From an uncultured Bacteriovorax sp. (GTDB lineage: Bacteria; Bdellovibrionota; Bacteriovoracia; Bacteriovoracales; Bacteriovoracaceae), in contig CAMLRB010000011.1 of assembly GCA_946482295.1 (NCBI GenBank), forward strand, positions 1 to 29,599: DNA of 29,599 nt. The letters run 5' to 3'. Shown here piece after piece: positions 1 through 6,634 of the stretch. Numbering within the stretch: the first letter of the stretch is position 1; every line of letters starts with the position of its first letter. The translations under genes were made by a program, and so were the position numbers. Under the pieces are notes generated by a model, which was not told the DNA's origin, made no database searches, and saw only the letters and a list, made by a program, of their open reading frames with translations.

Positions 1-425
1 GTGAAAAAGCCCTGATCCCCAAATGGCATTTTAAGCAAGCGACTTCGAACGTTGGCCCCCCAAGAATTAAACCTCATGAGAAAATGACCATCAAACTCAA
101 GGTCAAAATGATAAACTTTTTTTGGGTTTTCGTTTAAACGATCAAGGATAGTCTGCTTAAAGTTTCGAGGCAGAATAGAATCAGCATGTAAAAAAAAGAG
201 TGATGAGCAACTTGCATGAAGTGCACCGTGATTTAACTTAACGGCCCTATTTCCTTCACATTTGAGTGTACTAAGGTTTCCTTCAGTTCGATCTTGGAAG
301 TCGGGTCCAACTATTATGATTTCAGTCGTAGAGTCCTCGCTTAATTGAACGAGAAGGTCTTTCCAGGTCTCTTCGCCTTTTTTGACGGGAATAATGACTG
401 AAAGATTGAAGAGATTAGGCTTCAA
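1..425 (-). CDS. Family 2 glycosyltransferase, rSAM-associated type (partial, C-terminus beyond left edge)
   Basis: Only the first 141 codons are in the window. The N-terminus reads LFNLSVIIPVKKGEETW, the usual opening beta-strand of a GT-A fold glycosyltransferase. It is followed by LFFLHADSILP (the family's FLHAD metal/sugar-nucleotide motif) and, near the edge, RSRLLKMPFGDQGFF, which matches the SR..(T/P)..GDQ..F block of the transferase-2 group that travels with ArsS-type radical SAM proteins. The start is a TTG at 425. It is the only reasonable start, because an in-frame TAA sits two codons upstream, and it has a GGAG Shine-Dalgarno 9 bases before it. It overlaps the end of the radical SAM gene by 11 bases, so translation is probably coupled. 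By family and context it would move a sugar or glycerol group in arsenosugar-type biosynthesis; the acceptor is not visible. Confidence 0.8.
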   Translation of the reverse strand, partial: MKPNLFNLSVIIPVKKGEETWKDLLVQLSEDSTTEIIIVGPDFQDRTEGNLSTLKCEGNRAVKLNHGALHASCSSLFFLHADSILPRNFKQTILDRLNENPKKVYHFDLEFDGHFLMRFNSWGANVRSRLLKMPFGDQGFF

Positions 426-1389
426 TTTTTAGAGCTCCACCACATGAACTTCCAGCACCTGCTGTGCAACCATAACAGTGATTCGCAAGAGCAATTTCCT
501 TTTCAGCAAGATCATCAAGATTAGAGATGTCCCACAAATTGGTTTTTTTATAGTTTAGGGGAATTTCTAACATTTGATTAAAATCGCAATCGTAAATAAT
601 TCCATTCCATCCAACTGACACTAAATTTTTACACATTACTGATTGAGCTGCTTCAGGATTGAAGTTGTTCAGTAATAGCTCCATGTACTCTTGATATTTG
701 CCCTGACGTTCCAGATCTTCTAAGAAGCGCTTGATAGGCATGTTAGTGATAGTGAAAAGGTTATTAAACTCAAGATTAAAAAGTTCTTTCAACTCTCGCT
801 TATAGTCGGCTTCAAGTTTTTTTTGATTTCCTGGTAGGAAAGCGCCACCAGGGTTATAGACTAAATCCAAAATAAGTCCGGTCCCAGATTTTCCAAATCC
901 AAGAGCATTGAGCTTTTCAAGTCCAGCAATACTTTTGTCGAATACTCCACGTCCTCTTTGTTTATCAACATTGTCTTTTGTGTAACAAGGAAGAGAAGCC
1001 ACGACATGAACTTTATTGTCTCTTAAAAAGTCGGGAAGATCCTCGAACCCTTTTTCAAAGAAAATTGTGAGATTACAACGATCGATGACTTCAATATTGA
1101 GTGCTCGCGCTGCTTTTACTAATTTGCGGAAATGAGGGTTCATTTCTGGAGCGCCACCAGTGAGGTCGATTGCTTTGAGAGTGCTTTTAGATTTTGTCAT
1201 CAAGTCGATGAGACGATCTACAGTCTCTTCTTCCATGATTTCTCTGCGAAGGGGACCTGCTTCAACATGACAGTGGTGGCAAGCCTGGTTGCAGAGTTTG
1301 CCGAGATTAATTTGAAGAGTGTCGACAGAGTTTCTAGAAAGCTCGATTTTTGAATTCTTCAATGTTGTCGCAAAAGGAATCATTGGCAT
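415..1389 (-). CDS. arsS: ArsS-type radical SAM / Cys-rich domain protein (arsenosugar biosynthesis)
   Basis: This 324-residue protein has the radical SAM cluster motif CNQACHHC (Cys33, Cys37, Cys40) just after TLQINLGK, and the HVEAGP block typical of the ArsS family. A GGAP motif follows at about residues 78-81. The C-terminal third is the Cys-rich DUF3641 domain: Cys253, Cys268 and CYGCTAGAGSSCGG (Cys305, Cys308, Cys316). Known ArsS proteins use the cluster to join an adenosyl/ribosyl group from SAM to dimethylated arsenic, giving the arsenosugar precursor. Some relatives carry selenocysteine in the Cys-rich domain; here all positions are ordinary Cys codons. It lies 11 bases after the metallophosphoesterase and overlaps the glycosyltransferase. 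No arsM methyltransferase is in the window, so the substrate role is inferred from family. Confidence 0.88.
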   Translation of the reverse strand: MPMIPFATTLKNSKIELSRNSVDTLQINLGKLCNQACHHCHVEAGPLRREIMEEETVDRLIDLMTKSKSTLKAIDLTGGAPEMNPHFRKLVKAARALNIEVIDRCNLTIFFEKGFEDLPDFLRDNKVHVVASLPCYTKDNVDKQRGRGVFDKSIAGLEKLNALGFGKSGTGLILDLVYNPGGAFLPGNQKKLEADYKRELKELFNLEFNNLFTITNMPIKRFLEDLERQGKYQEYMELLLNNFNPEAAQSVMCKNLVSVGWNGIIYDCDFNQMLEIPLNYKKTNLWDISNLDDLAEKEIALANHCYGCTAGAGSSCGGALKIEA

Positions 1390-1400
1390 TTTAAACCTAC

Positions 1401-2570
1401 TTAAGAAAAAGTTATTTCCGTTATTTCTGAATTAATCATAAATCTATTGGGTGGTCCCCAGAAGCCTGTACCTGTACTAACATAAAGATGCATGTCTTCT
1501 ACTAAGTGCAATCCTTTTATATAGGGCTGAACCAAGTGAACAATTAAATTCCAAGGAAAGCCTTGGCCCCCGTGAGTATGTCCTGAAAGTTGAAGATTGT
1601 ATTTAAGCTTAGTCGCTTCAAAACAAGTTTTAGGTTGGTGTGAAAGCAAAATGGAATAAGCTTCTACTGGAATAGATTGTTGAGCTTTCACTAAATCGCA
1701 AGCGAATTCAGGATCAACTCTTTTTGAATAAACGTCATTTACTCCTGCAAGATAAAAGGGAAATCCGTTGTGTTCTAATTGAATATTTTCATTTACGAGT
1801 GGGCGCATACCCAATTTCTTGCTGTATTCAATCCATTCTCTAGCGTACCAATAATACTCATGATTTCCCGTAACGAAGTAAGTACCAAGTCGCGATTTAA
1901 AATTCTTAAAAGGGATTAATTCTTCGCCGATGTCCGCAACCGTACCGTCGATAAGATCACCGGTGATCACAATAACATCAGGGTTTAATGCGTTAACTCT
2001 TTCTACCAGCATTTCTGCGAAATCACGTTTTAGAGTTGGTCCAATGTGAACATCTGAGAGTTGAACAATTTTTAATCCACTTAAATTTTTATGTGAATTT
2101 TTTAAAGGAATTGTAACAGCTACAACTTTAGGATCGAATGAGTTTGCAACCCCCACTCCTGTGACGAGTGTACTACCAGCAAGTGTTGCAAACGCTAAGT
2201 TTTTTTTAAGAAATTGTCTTCGAGAAGAGGGCGTGTCTTCCATGGGACGTTTGAAAAATTTTCTTCCAATGTACTGATAAAACTCTTCAAGATCAAAAAG
2301 GAGCAAAACCAAAATGAATAGACCAATGAATCCCATGGCCACATAACTAGCTGTGATGGTTGTATGTAACCAAGGACCTTTCATTAGTTCATTTCCAAAT
2401 CGTAGCAAGAAGCGAGTAAATATACTAAAGGCCGCAATTGCATCAAATAAATAAACCCACTCATGCCTTAGCATAAAAGCGTCTAAGATGTGACGTTTGA
2501 AACTTCTCCGGAAGTGAATGAGGAGAATGAGAGAGAAAATGCCGGAAATGATAGTAGGGAGAATAGTCAT
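1401..2570 (-). CDS. Membrane-anchored metallophosphoesterase (YkoQ/YaeI-like)
   Basis: This 389-residue protein has three or four membrane helices in residues 1-95 and a calcineurin-type phosphoesterase domain from about residue 165. The metal-binding motifs are complete: LSDVH (Asp173, His175), TGDLID (Asp205), GNHE (235-238), SHQP (His311) and GHTHGGQ (His331, His333). Between them, residues 116-123 read SRRQFLKK followed by a hydrophobic stretch, a good twin-arginine signal placed inside the protein. This suggests the catalytic domain is exported and held at the outer face of the inner membrane. The substrate is unknown; relatives hydrolyse phospholipid-type or nucleotide phosphates. It heads the three-gene minus-strand set. 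There is no Shine-Dalgarno sequence; a TATAAT lies 6 bases before the ATG, so the message may be leaderless. Confidence 0.85.
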   Translation of the reverse strand: MTILPTIISGIFSLILLIHFRRSFKRHILDAFMLRHEWVYLFDAIAAFSIFTRFLLRFGNELMKGPWLHTTITASYVAMGFIGLFILVLLLFDLEEFYQYIGRKFFKRPMEDTPSSRRQFLKKNLAFATLAGSTLVTGVGVANSFDPKVVAVTIPLKNSHKNLSGLKIVQLSDVHIGPTLKRDFAEMLVERVNALNPDVIVITGDLIDGTVADIGEELIPFKNFKSRLGTYFVTGNHEYYWYAREWIEYSKKLGMRPLVNENIQLEHNGFPFYLAGVNDVYSKRVDPEFACDLVKAQQSIPVEAYSILLSHQPKTCFEATKLKYNLQLSGHTHGGQGFPWNLIVHLVQPYIKGLHLVEDMHLYVSTGTGFWGPPNRFMINSEITEITFS

Positions 2571-2587
2571 TTCATTATTATAATGAA
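2571..2587. promoter_or_regulatory. 17-bp palindrome carrying overlapping divergent -10 boxes
   Basis: TTCATTATTATAATGAA is a perfect inverted repeat (8-base arms, one central base) that abuts the metallophosphoesterase start codon. It contains TATAAT on the plus strand at 2579-2584 and TATAAT on the minus strand at 2582-2577. On the minus strand a TTCACT (4 of 6 matches to TTGACA) stands 16 bases upstream. The predicted minus-strand transcript would begin at the A of the ATG at 2570. The palindrome could be a shared operator for the divergent metallophosphoesterase and flavoprotein genes. The promoter roles are predictions from sequence only. Confidence 0.5.
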
Positions 2588-2617
2588 GAAAAAGACAGAG
2601 TGAATTAAAATGAACAC

Positions 2618-3643
2618 ATGGAAAACACTTCTCTTTATCCTGTCGCCATCATAGGTGCAGGTCCCTCAGGACTTTCACTTGCAATTCATCTCAAAAAACT
2701 GGGAATCGAGGCCATTGTCCTGGAAAAAGGTTATGAAGCCGGATTCAGTTGGGGGGCAATGCCGGATCATCTTCATCTGATATCCCTATGGCACTCGAAC
2801 TACCTTTTGCCTGACGACCATCAAAAGGCAGACAAGTATAAGGATCATTCAGCTCAGGAATTTAAAAATTATTTAACAGGTCTTGTGTCTGAACATAATC
2901 TCAACATCAAATACAATTTCAAAGTAGATAGCATTACCACAGAGAATAATGTGTTTGTTCTTTCGAATGGTCATGAATCTTTCTCAGCACATTTTGCTGT
3001 CGATTGTTCCGGGTACTTCAGTCACCCTTGGATACCAAACTACCAGACCATTGGGAAAACTCCCTTAATGATTCATTTTAATGATTTCAAAAATGGTGAA
3101 CAAATTAGACAATATAAAAGAATTTGTATTGTGGGTAAGAGATTGTCCGCTGGTCAATTGATTACTGAATTAGTGGAGAGTGATCCGAAAAAGCAAATTT
3201 TTCTCTCTATCAGATCAAAACTTAAGTTCAGTCCGCCAATGTCGATTCTCAACATACTTCTTAGAAAATTGCATTGGTTCGAATGGTTACCCTTAAGAAT
3301 GAAAATTAAAAAAGGGCCTGATATTCCTATGCATAGTTCAGTGAAAAAATATTTTAAAAATGTTCAGATTCGGGGTGATATTAAGAAAATCGAAAACGAG
3401 AATGTGCATTTTACTGATGGTGTTGAACAAGTCGATGCCATAATCTTTGCCACAGGATATAGACGCTCTCACGATAAAATGAAAGATGATTTTGAGTCGG
3501 CGGAAAGGCCTGGCTATTTTTATTTGGGGCTAGATGGTCAACGCACTTTTACGAGTCGTTTTCTAAGAGGGATTAGAGAAGACGCACCCCATTTGGCTAA
3601 ACTAATTTTTGGCAAGCTAGCCTGTAAGAACAACTGCCAATAA
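2618..3643 (+). CDS. FAD-dependent monooxygenase-like oxidoreductase (CzcO/FMO type)
   Basis: This 341-residue protein has the FAD-binding Rossmann motif GAGPSG at residues 13-18, ending in a conserved acidic position (LEKG). A second nucleotide-binding segment, IVGKRLSAGQ (171-180), sits where flavin monooxygenases have GxGxSA. The late family motif FATGYR is at 277-282. It lacks a recognisable complete FMO fingerprint, so the substrate and even oxygenase activity are uncertain; an NADPH-linked reductase role is possible. It is transcribed divergently from the metallophosphoesterase. No strong Shine-Dalgarno precedes the ATG at 2618, and the other ATG at 2610 is out of frame. Its last 106 bases overlap the end of the convergent UPF0104 gene, so the final 35 or so residues are coded on both strands. 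Confidence 0.8.
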   Translation: MENTSLYPVAIIGAGPSGLSLAIHLKKLGIEAIVLEKGYEAGFSWGAMPDHLHLISLWHSNYLLPDDHQKADKYKDHSAQEFKNYLTGLVSEHNLNIKYNFKVDSITTENNVFVLSNGHESFSAHFAVDCSGYFSHPWIPNYQTIGKTPLMIHFNDFKNGEQIRQYKRICIVGKRLSAGQLITELVESDPKKQIFLSIRSKLKFSPPMSILNILLRKLHWFEWLPLRMKIKKGPDIPMHSSVKKYFKNVQIRGDIKKIENENVHFTDGVEQVDAIIFATGYRRSHDKMKDDFESAERPGYFYLGLDGQRTFTSRFLRGIREDAPHLAKLIFGKLACKNNCQ

Positions 3644-4527
3644 AAATAAAATCCAACTGGGAAGAGAAAGAGCATTAGTATCGCACGATCAATAAGACTC
3701 GCTAAAAGGGCCGTCTCAAAATCAAGTCCGAACTGTTTTCCGATATAGGCCGTAATAATTTCTTTAACACCAATGTTTCCAGGTAAGATTTGAAACATCG
3801 AAGCCGCGAGAAGGATTAAACTGATTTCAAAGCTATCAGTAAAATTGAGGTTTATACCAATAGCTAAAAATGAGAGATAAATTTTAACGGGATAAAGAAG
3901 AAACATTCCTATCCAGCAAAGGGTTGCTAATGAGCTTAATCTTAAATCCATTAAATAGGCTTTAGGTGAATACTTTCTTTCAAACTTAAAAAGCTTGCAG
4001 ATCGCTTCCGTGGCAAACATAAGGATAAGCCCTGAAACGGAAAGAGCTATAAAGAGAGATTCAAGTGCAATGAATACGGGATGAGATTTCTGAAGGAAAA
4101 AATGGCAATATGCAGTTCCTGCTAATCCTAAAAAAGTAAAACCAGTGAGCACAATGGCGAAACTCATAGAGAGGAATTCGCGCATAGCTAGGCCTTTTTT
4201 GTCTTTGATGTAGAACATTCTTATGCCTGTTCCACCTTTGGCCGGAAGAAGCATATTGAAGAGTTCAGAAATCATACAGAGGCCAAACCATTCTTTAAAT
4301 TTTAAGTCGATATTATGTTTTCTTAGGGGAAGTTTATGAGTTAATCCAAGTAATGTGTAATTCAGAAAATGGATCGCAATGAGGATAAGGATGTATCCGA
4401 CATTAATCGATTTTAGTTTTTCAAACGAAGATTCATTTTTATGAACGTAGTAACCTAATCCAACCAAAAGTAGTAAGGATAAGAAAAGAAGAATACGATG
4501 GTAGATTTTTTTATTTTTATCACTCAT
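3538..4527 (-). CDS. UPF0104 / lysylphosphatidylglycerol synthase TM-region family membrane protein (AglD-like)
   Basis: This 329-residue protein is almost entirely hydrophobic with about eight predicted membrane helices. The family's signature region LLPAKGGTGIRMFY (residues 93-106) and the later LPGNIGVKE segment are present. These match the flippase-like domain shared by the membrane half of MprF and by AglD-type proteins. It has no soluble acyl-transfer domain, so it is not a complete lysyl-PG synthase. Relatives are linked with lipid or lipid-linked sugar handling in the inner membrane; the substrate cannot be read from sequence. Its start overlaps the preceding gene by 4 bases (ATGA), so it ends a three-gene operon. 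Its tail overlaps the flavoprotein gene on the other strand by 106 bases. Confidence 0.78.
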   Translation of the reverse strand: MSDKNKKIYHRILLFLSLLLLVGLGYYVHKNESSFEKLKSINVGYILILIAIHFLNYTLLGLTHKLPLRKHNIDLKFKEWFGLCMISELFNMLLPAKGGTGIRMFYIKDKKGLAMREFLSMSFAIVLTGFTFLGLAGTAYCHFFLQKSHPVFIALESLFIALSVSGLILMFATEAICKLFKFERKYSPKAYLMDLRLSSLATLCWIGMFLLYPVKIYLSFLAIGINLNFTDSFEISLILLAASMFQILPGNIGVKEIITAYIGKQFGLDFETALLASLIDRAILMLFLFPVGFYFYWQLFLQASLPKISLAKWGASSLIPLRKRLVKVR

Positions 4528-5150
4528 GCGAGTTTTCTCACCGTAATTTCTGGCTTGTAGAATTTTAAAAAGAAATAGTGAATTTTACTTAACCAAAAGA
4601 CCCATGAATATTTTGCTTCAATGCGATCAATGTCAGCAAAAATAGTTTGCGGTGATTTATTGCGAGTAGAATACACTTCACATTGGATTTTGTTTCCATT
4701 TCGATCAAAGAGCCCTTTTTCCCAAAGTATTTTTAAAAACGTTTTAGGAGTAACTCTTCCTACCGTCGTTCCCGGAACTGTAAGTCCAAGACCAAGGATG
4801 AGAACTTGCACAAGCCCAGCGTGACAAGATGGTGTTCTTTTATTCTTCATTGCAATCAGAAAATTTTGGAATGCTTTTAATTCTTCTTTGGGAATTCCCT
4901 TAAAGCGAAAGAAAAGGGCCGCTCGAATATTATTTTTTCTCGATGGCTGCAGCTTGCAAGGATTGATACTAAATCGTGCATGAAATTCCTGCTCGCCAGA
5001 GATGACGAAACAGTGATAGTTCGTTGGCGAGAGGCCAATGATAAGATCTTCATCTAAGTTAATTCTGTCACCAAAGTACCAAATGCCGTCGTTAGTGCCG
5101 TCAGCTTTAGTCACTTCATCTGAAACGTTAATGTAACTTAAATCCTTCAT
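4524..5150 (-). CDS. Unrecognised protein, possible permuted papain-like (NlpC-related) fold
   Basis: This 208-residue protein is not firmly assigned. It has no signal peptide and no clear membrane helix except a weakly hydrophobic stretch near residues 178-192. The segment FFRFKGIPKEELKAFQNFL, then SCHAGLVQVLILGLG and VTPKTFLKIL, recalls the layout of permuted papain-like enzymes of the YiiX/YaeF type. Those have a helix, then a catalytic Cys in a C-x-x-LV setting, then a TP-x-x-L motif, with a His earlier in the chain; here FHARFSI is a candidate for that His. This is a resemblance seen by eye, not an established homology. It starts one base after the 320-residue protein's stop and overlaps the UPF0104 gene by 4 bases, so the three are surely co-translated. 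Confidence 0.6.
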   Translation of the reverse strand: MKDLSYINVSDEVTKADGTNDGIWYFGDRINLDEDLIIGLSPTNYHCFVISGEQEFHARFSINPCKLQPSRKNNIRAALFFRFKGIPKEELKAFQNFLIAMKNKRTPSCHAGLVQVLILGLGLTVPGTTVGRVTPKTFLKILWEKGLFDRNGNKIQCEVYSTRNKSPQTIFADIDRIEAKYSWVFWLSKIHYFFLKFYKPEITVRKLA

Positions 5151-5151
5151 T

Positions 5152-6114
5152 TTATCCGATACTCAACTTTGTTAATACTCTTTCAAGCAAGCGATCAAAG
5201 ATATTCGGTAAATTGGCGGGATCAAACTTATACCCCTTAGAGAGCTTTCTCAAATCAACAAAGAACATATTACCTTTTGGTCCACGTGCGATGACTCTGT
5301 TATTTGTAAAATCAGCGAGGAATTTTTCTTCAGGTAGTACAGTTTGGCGTTCTCCAACATATACAGTTTTTGTAAAATATTTTTGCGAAATAGGTGGACG
5401 ACAAACAGAATCGCGTCCTTTTTTTGTATAAATCTTATAAGTATCATCCATCCAATAACCAGTGATTGTGTTTACTGATGGATAAGGTGCAGGGTTCCCC
5501 CAGCCAATGCGTTTCTTATTTCCGTTCGTATTAGAGAACCAAGGAAAAATTGTTCTGAGAAAACAAACGAATTCTAAATATTCAACGCGATCATAATTTC
5601 TGTTTCTAAAAAGCGTAACAGGTTCTCTTCCTTCTTCGCGGACAAATTTTTTGAATGTCTCTTGAAACTCAACGTTACTATAGTGAGAGATAGCATCTTT
5701 AAAATCATTAAATAGAAGGAAACCACCATTATAATGAACGCAGCCGTGAATGTAGTTGATGGCCGGAGGCATGCGGTCTGGTTTTCCCATTGGGAATTCT
5801 TCAGTAGAAGCTGAAGCTAAAACCATCTTGCGCATATAATTTCCAACTTCACACACTATTTCTTCATCGCTGTCATAGCCCGCAGACTCATCACGCACAG
5901 ATTGAAAAATAATGTTTGATGGCCAAATAGGCTTTCCATTTTCCGGATTTATTCCCGTGGCCATTGGGTGGTCGGCAGACAAAAGTCCACCTTTCATTGG
6001 GCGAATCCAAACAATGTTGAATACATTGATAATTCCCCATGTGTTGTGAACAGTAAGCTTTGTCCAAATGGCCGCCGCTTTAATGAGTCTTGCAATGTCG
6101 TTAATAGTTTTCAT
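5152..6114 (-). CDS. Unrecognised conserved-looking protein, 320 aa
   Basis: I do not recognise this family. The protein is 320 residues, soluble in character apart from a short N-terminal hydrophobic stretch (about residues 20-38, including IINVFNIVW), which might anchor or pack it against the membrane. It is rich in aromatic residues and Asn/Gly, with motifs such as INYIHGCVHYNGG and GRDSVCRPP. It is the first gene of a tight operon with the possible papain-like protein and the UPF0104 membrane protein, so a role linked to a membrane lipid or glycolipid substrate is a fair guess but no more. The start ATG at 6114 is supported by AAGGA about 8 bases upstream, and a perfect TATAAT lies at 6148-6143. 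Confidence 0.65.
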   Translation of the reverse strand: MKTINDIARLIKAAAIWTKLTVHNTWGIINVFNIVWIRPMKGGLLSADHPMATGINPENGKPIWPSNIIFQSVRDESAGYDSDEEIVCEVGNYMRKMVLASASTEEFPMGKPDRMPPAINYIHGCVHYNGGFLLFNDFKDAISHYSNVEFQETFKKFVREEGREPVTLFRNRNYDRVEYLEFVCFLRTIFPWFSNTNGNKKRIGWGNPAPYPSVNTITGYWMDDTYKIYTKKGRDSVCRPPISQKYFTKTVYVGERQTVLPEEKFLADFTNNRVIARGPKGNMFFVDLRKLSKGYKFDPANLPNIFDRLLERVLTKLSIG

Positions 6115-6142
6115 GCATTAATCCTTAGTCAAATATGATTGG

Positions 6143-6148
6143 ATTATA
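6143..6148 (-). promoter_or_regulatory. Candidate -10 box of the 6114-3538 operon
   Basis: TATAAT on the minus strand, with the AAGGA ribosome site and ATG (6114) a short distance downstream. No good -35 is seen 16-18 bases upstream, so the promoter may be weak or activator-dependent. Confidence 0.35.
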
Positions 6149-6268
6149 GCGTTTTCATGGCCTTCCCTGGGGGCGAGTGGAATTTTTATAGGGTGAGAGT
6201 GAGGGGTGTCTAAAGTTTAACGCAGGCTAATTTTTTCTAGGGGTTAGGTCGCTTTTTAGCCTCGAATT

Positions 6269-6304
6269 AACTAGTTTCTAGTTGAATATGACTATTCTAT
6301 AGTC
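6269..6304. promoter_or_regulatory. Two tandem 15-bp inverted repeats (operators) before the winged-helix regulator
   Basis: AACTAGTTTCTAGTT (6269-6283) and GACTATTCTATAGTC (6290-6304) are each perfect inverted repeats with 6-base arms and a 3-base centre. Their arms are related (xACTAx ... xTAGTx). Their centres, 6276 and 6297, are 21 bases apart, two helical turns, so bound dimers would sit on the same face of DNA. The second fills the spacer between the -35 and -10 boxes, and the first overlaps the -35. This is the arrangement of an autorepressed promoter. Binding by the product of the gene at 6318 is inferred. Confidence 0.72.
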
Positions 6305-6310
6305 GATAAT
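6282..6310 (+). promoter_or_regulatory. Promoter TTGAAT-N17-GATAAT with predicted start at the ATG
   Basis: The -35 TTGAAT is at 6282-6287 (4 of 6 matches) and the -10 GATAAT at 6305-6310 (5 of 6), with exactly 17 bases between. A transcription start 7 bases after the -10 falls at 6317-6318, the A of the start codon. No Shine-Dalgarno is present, consistent with a leaderless message. Confidence 0.6.
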
Positions 6311-6317
6311 CTTTCAC

Positions 6318-6617
6318 ATGCTTGAAACACTATTGGGTAACAAATCAGCTGAAAAAGTCATGCTCGCTCTTTATGCGAATGAAGAATTGCATGCTTCGGG
6401 CATAGCTCAAATGTATCACACGGCCCTCGATCCCTTAAAAAAACAATTGGAAAGATTTGAAGAAGCAGGCTTTTTACAATCAAGAGTTGTTGGTCGATCG
6501 AAGCTCTATCGCTTCAATCTGTCCCATCCTTTGATTGAACCGCTTCTGGAAATGCTCGCTATCGCTGCTAAAAAACCAACAGCGATTAATAAAAAGAATA
6601 ATAACTTCGTCATTTAA
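6318..6617 (+). CDS. Small winged-helix transcriptional regulator (ArsR-like wHTH)
   Basis: This 99-residue protein is little more than one winged helix-turn-helix: NKSAEKVMLALYANEELHAS, then a recognition-type helix DPLKKQLERFEEAGF, then a wing SRVVGRSKLYRF. The LxxLxxxGxLxxxxxGRxxxYxLN pattern is that of ArsR/MarR-like dimeric repressors. It has no Cys pair or other obvious metal site (no Cys at all), so it is unlikely to be a metal sensor of the classical ArsR kind. It is the first gene of the plus-strand set 6318-11392 and lies 17 bases before the AsmA-like gene. Two strong inverted repeats overlap its promoter, so it probably represses itself and what follows. The start lacks a Shine-Dalgarno; see the promoter entry. 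Confidence 0.82.
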   Translation: MLETLLGNKSAEKVMLALYANEELHASGIAQMYHTALDPLKKQLERFEEAGFLQSRVVGRSKLYRFNLSHPLIEPLLEMLAIAAKKPTAINKKNNNFVI

Positions 6618-6634
6618 AAATAAAGGTAAGAATT

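Noticed and set aside
1132..1353. Plus-strand 73-codon open frame within arsS
   Set aside because: It is antisense to the conserved radical SAM core and has no features of its own; the same holds for the many other short frames opposite the cytochrome and oxidase genes.
415..1389. Selenocysteine in the ArsS-like protein
   Set aside because: All Cys-rich domain positions are Cys codons and no in-frame TGA precedes the stop.
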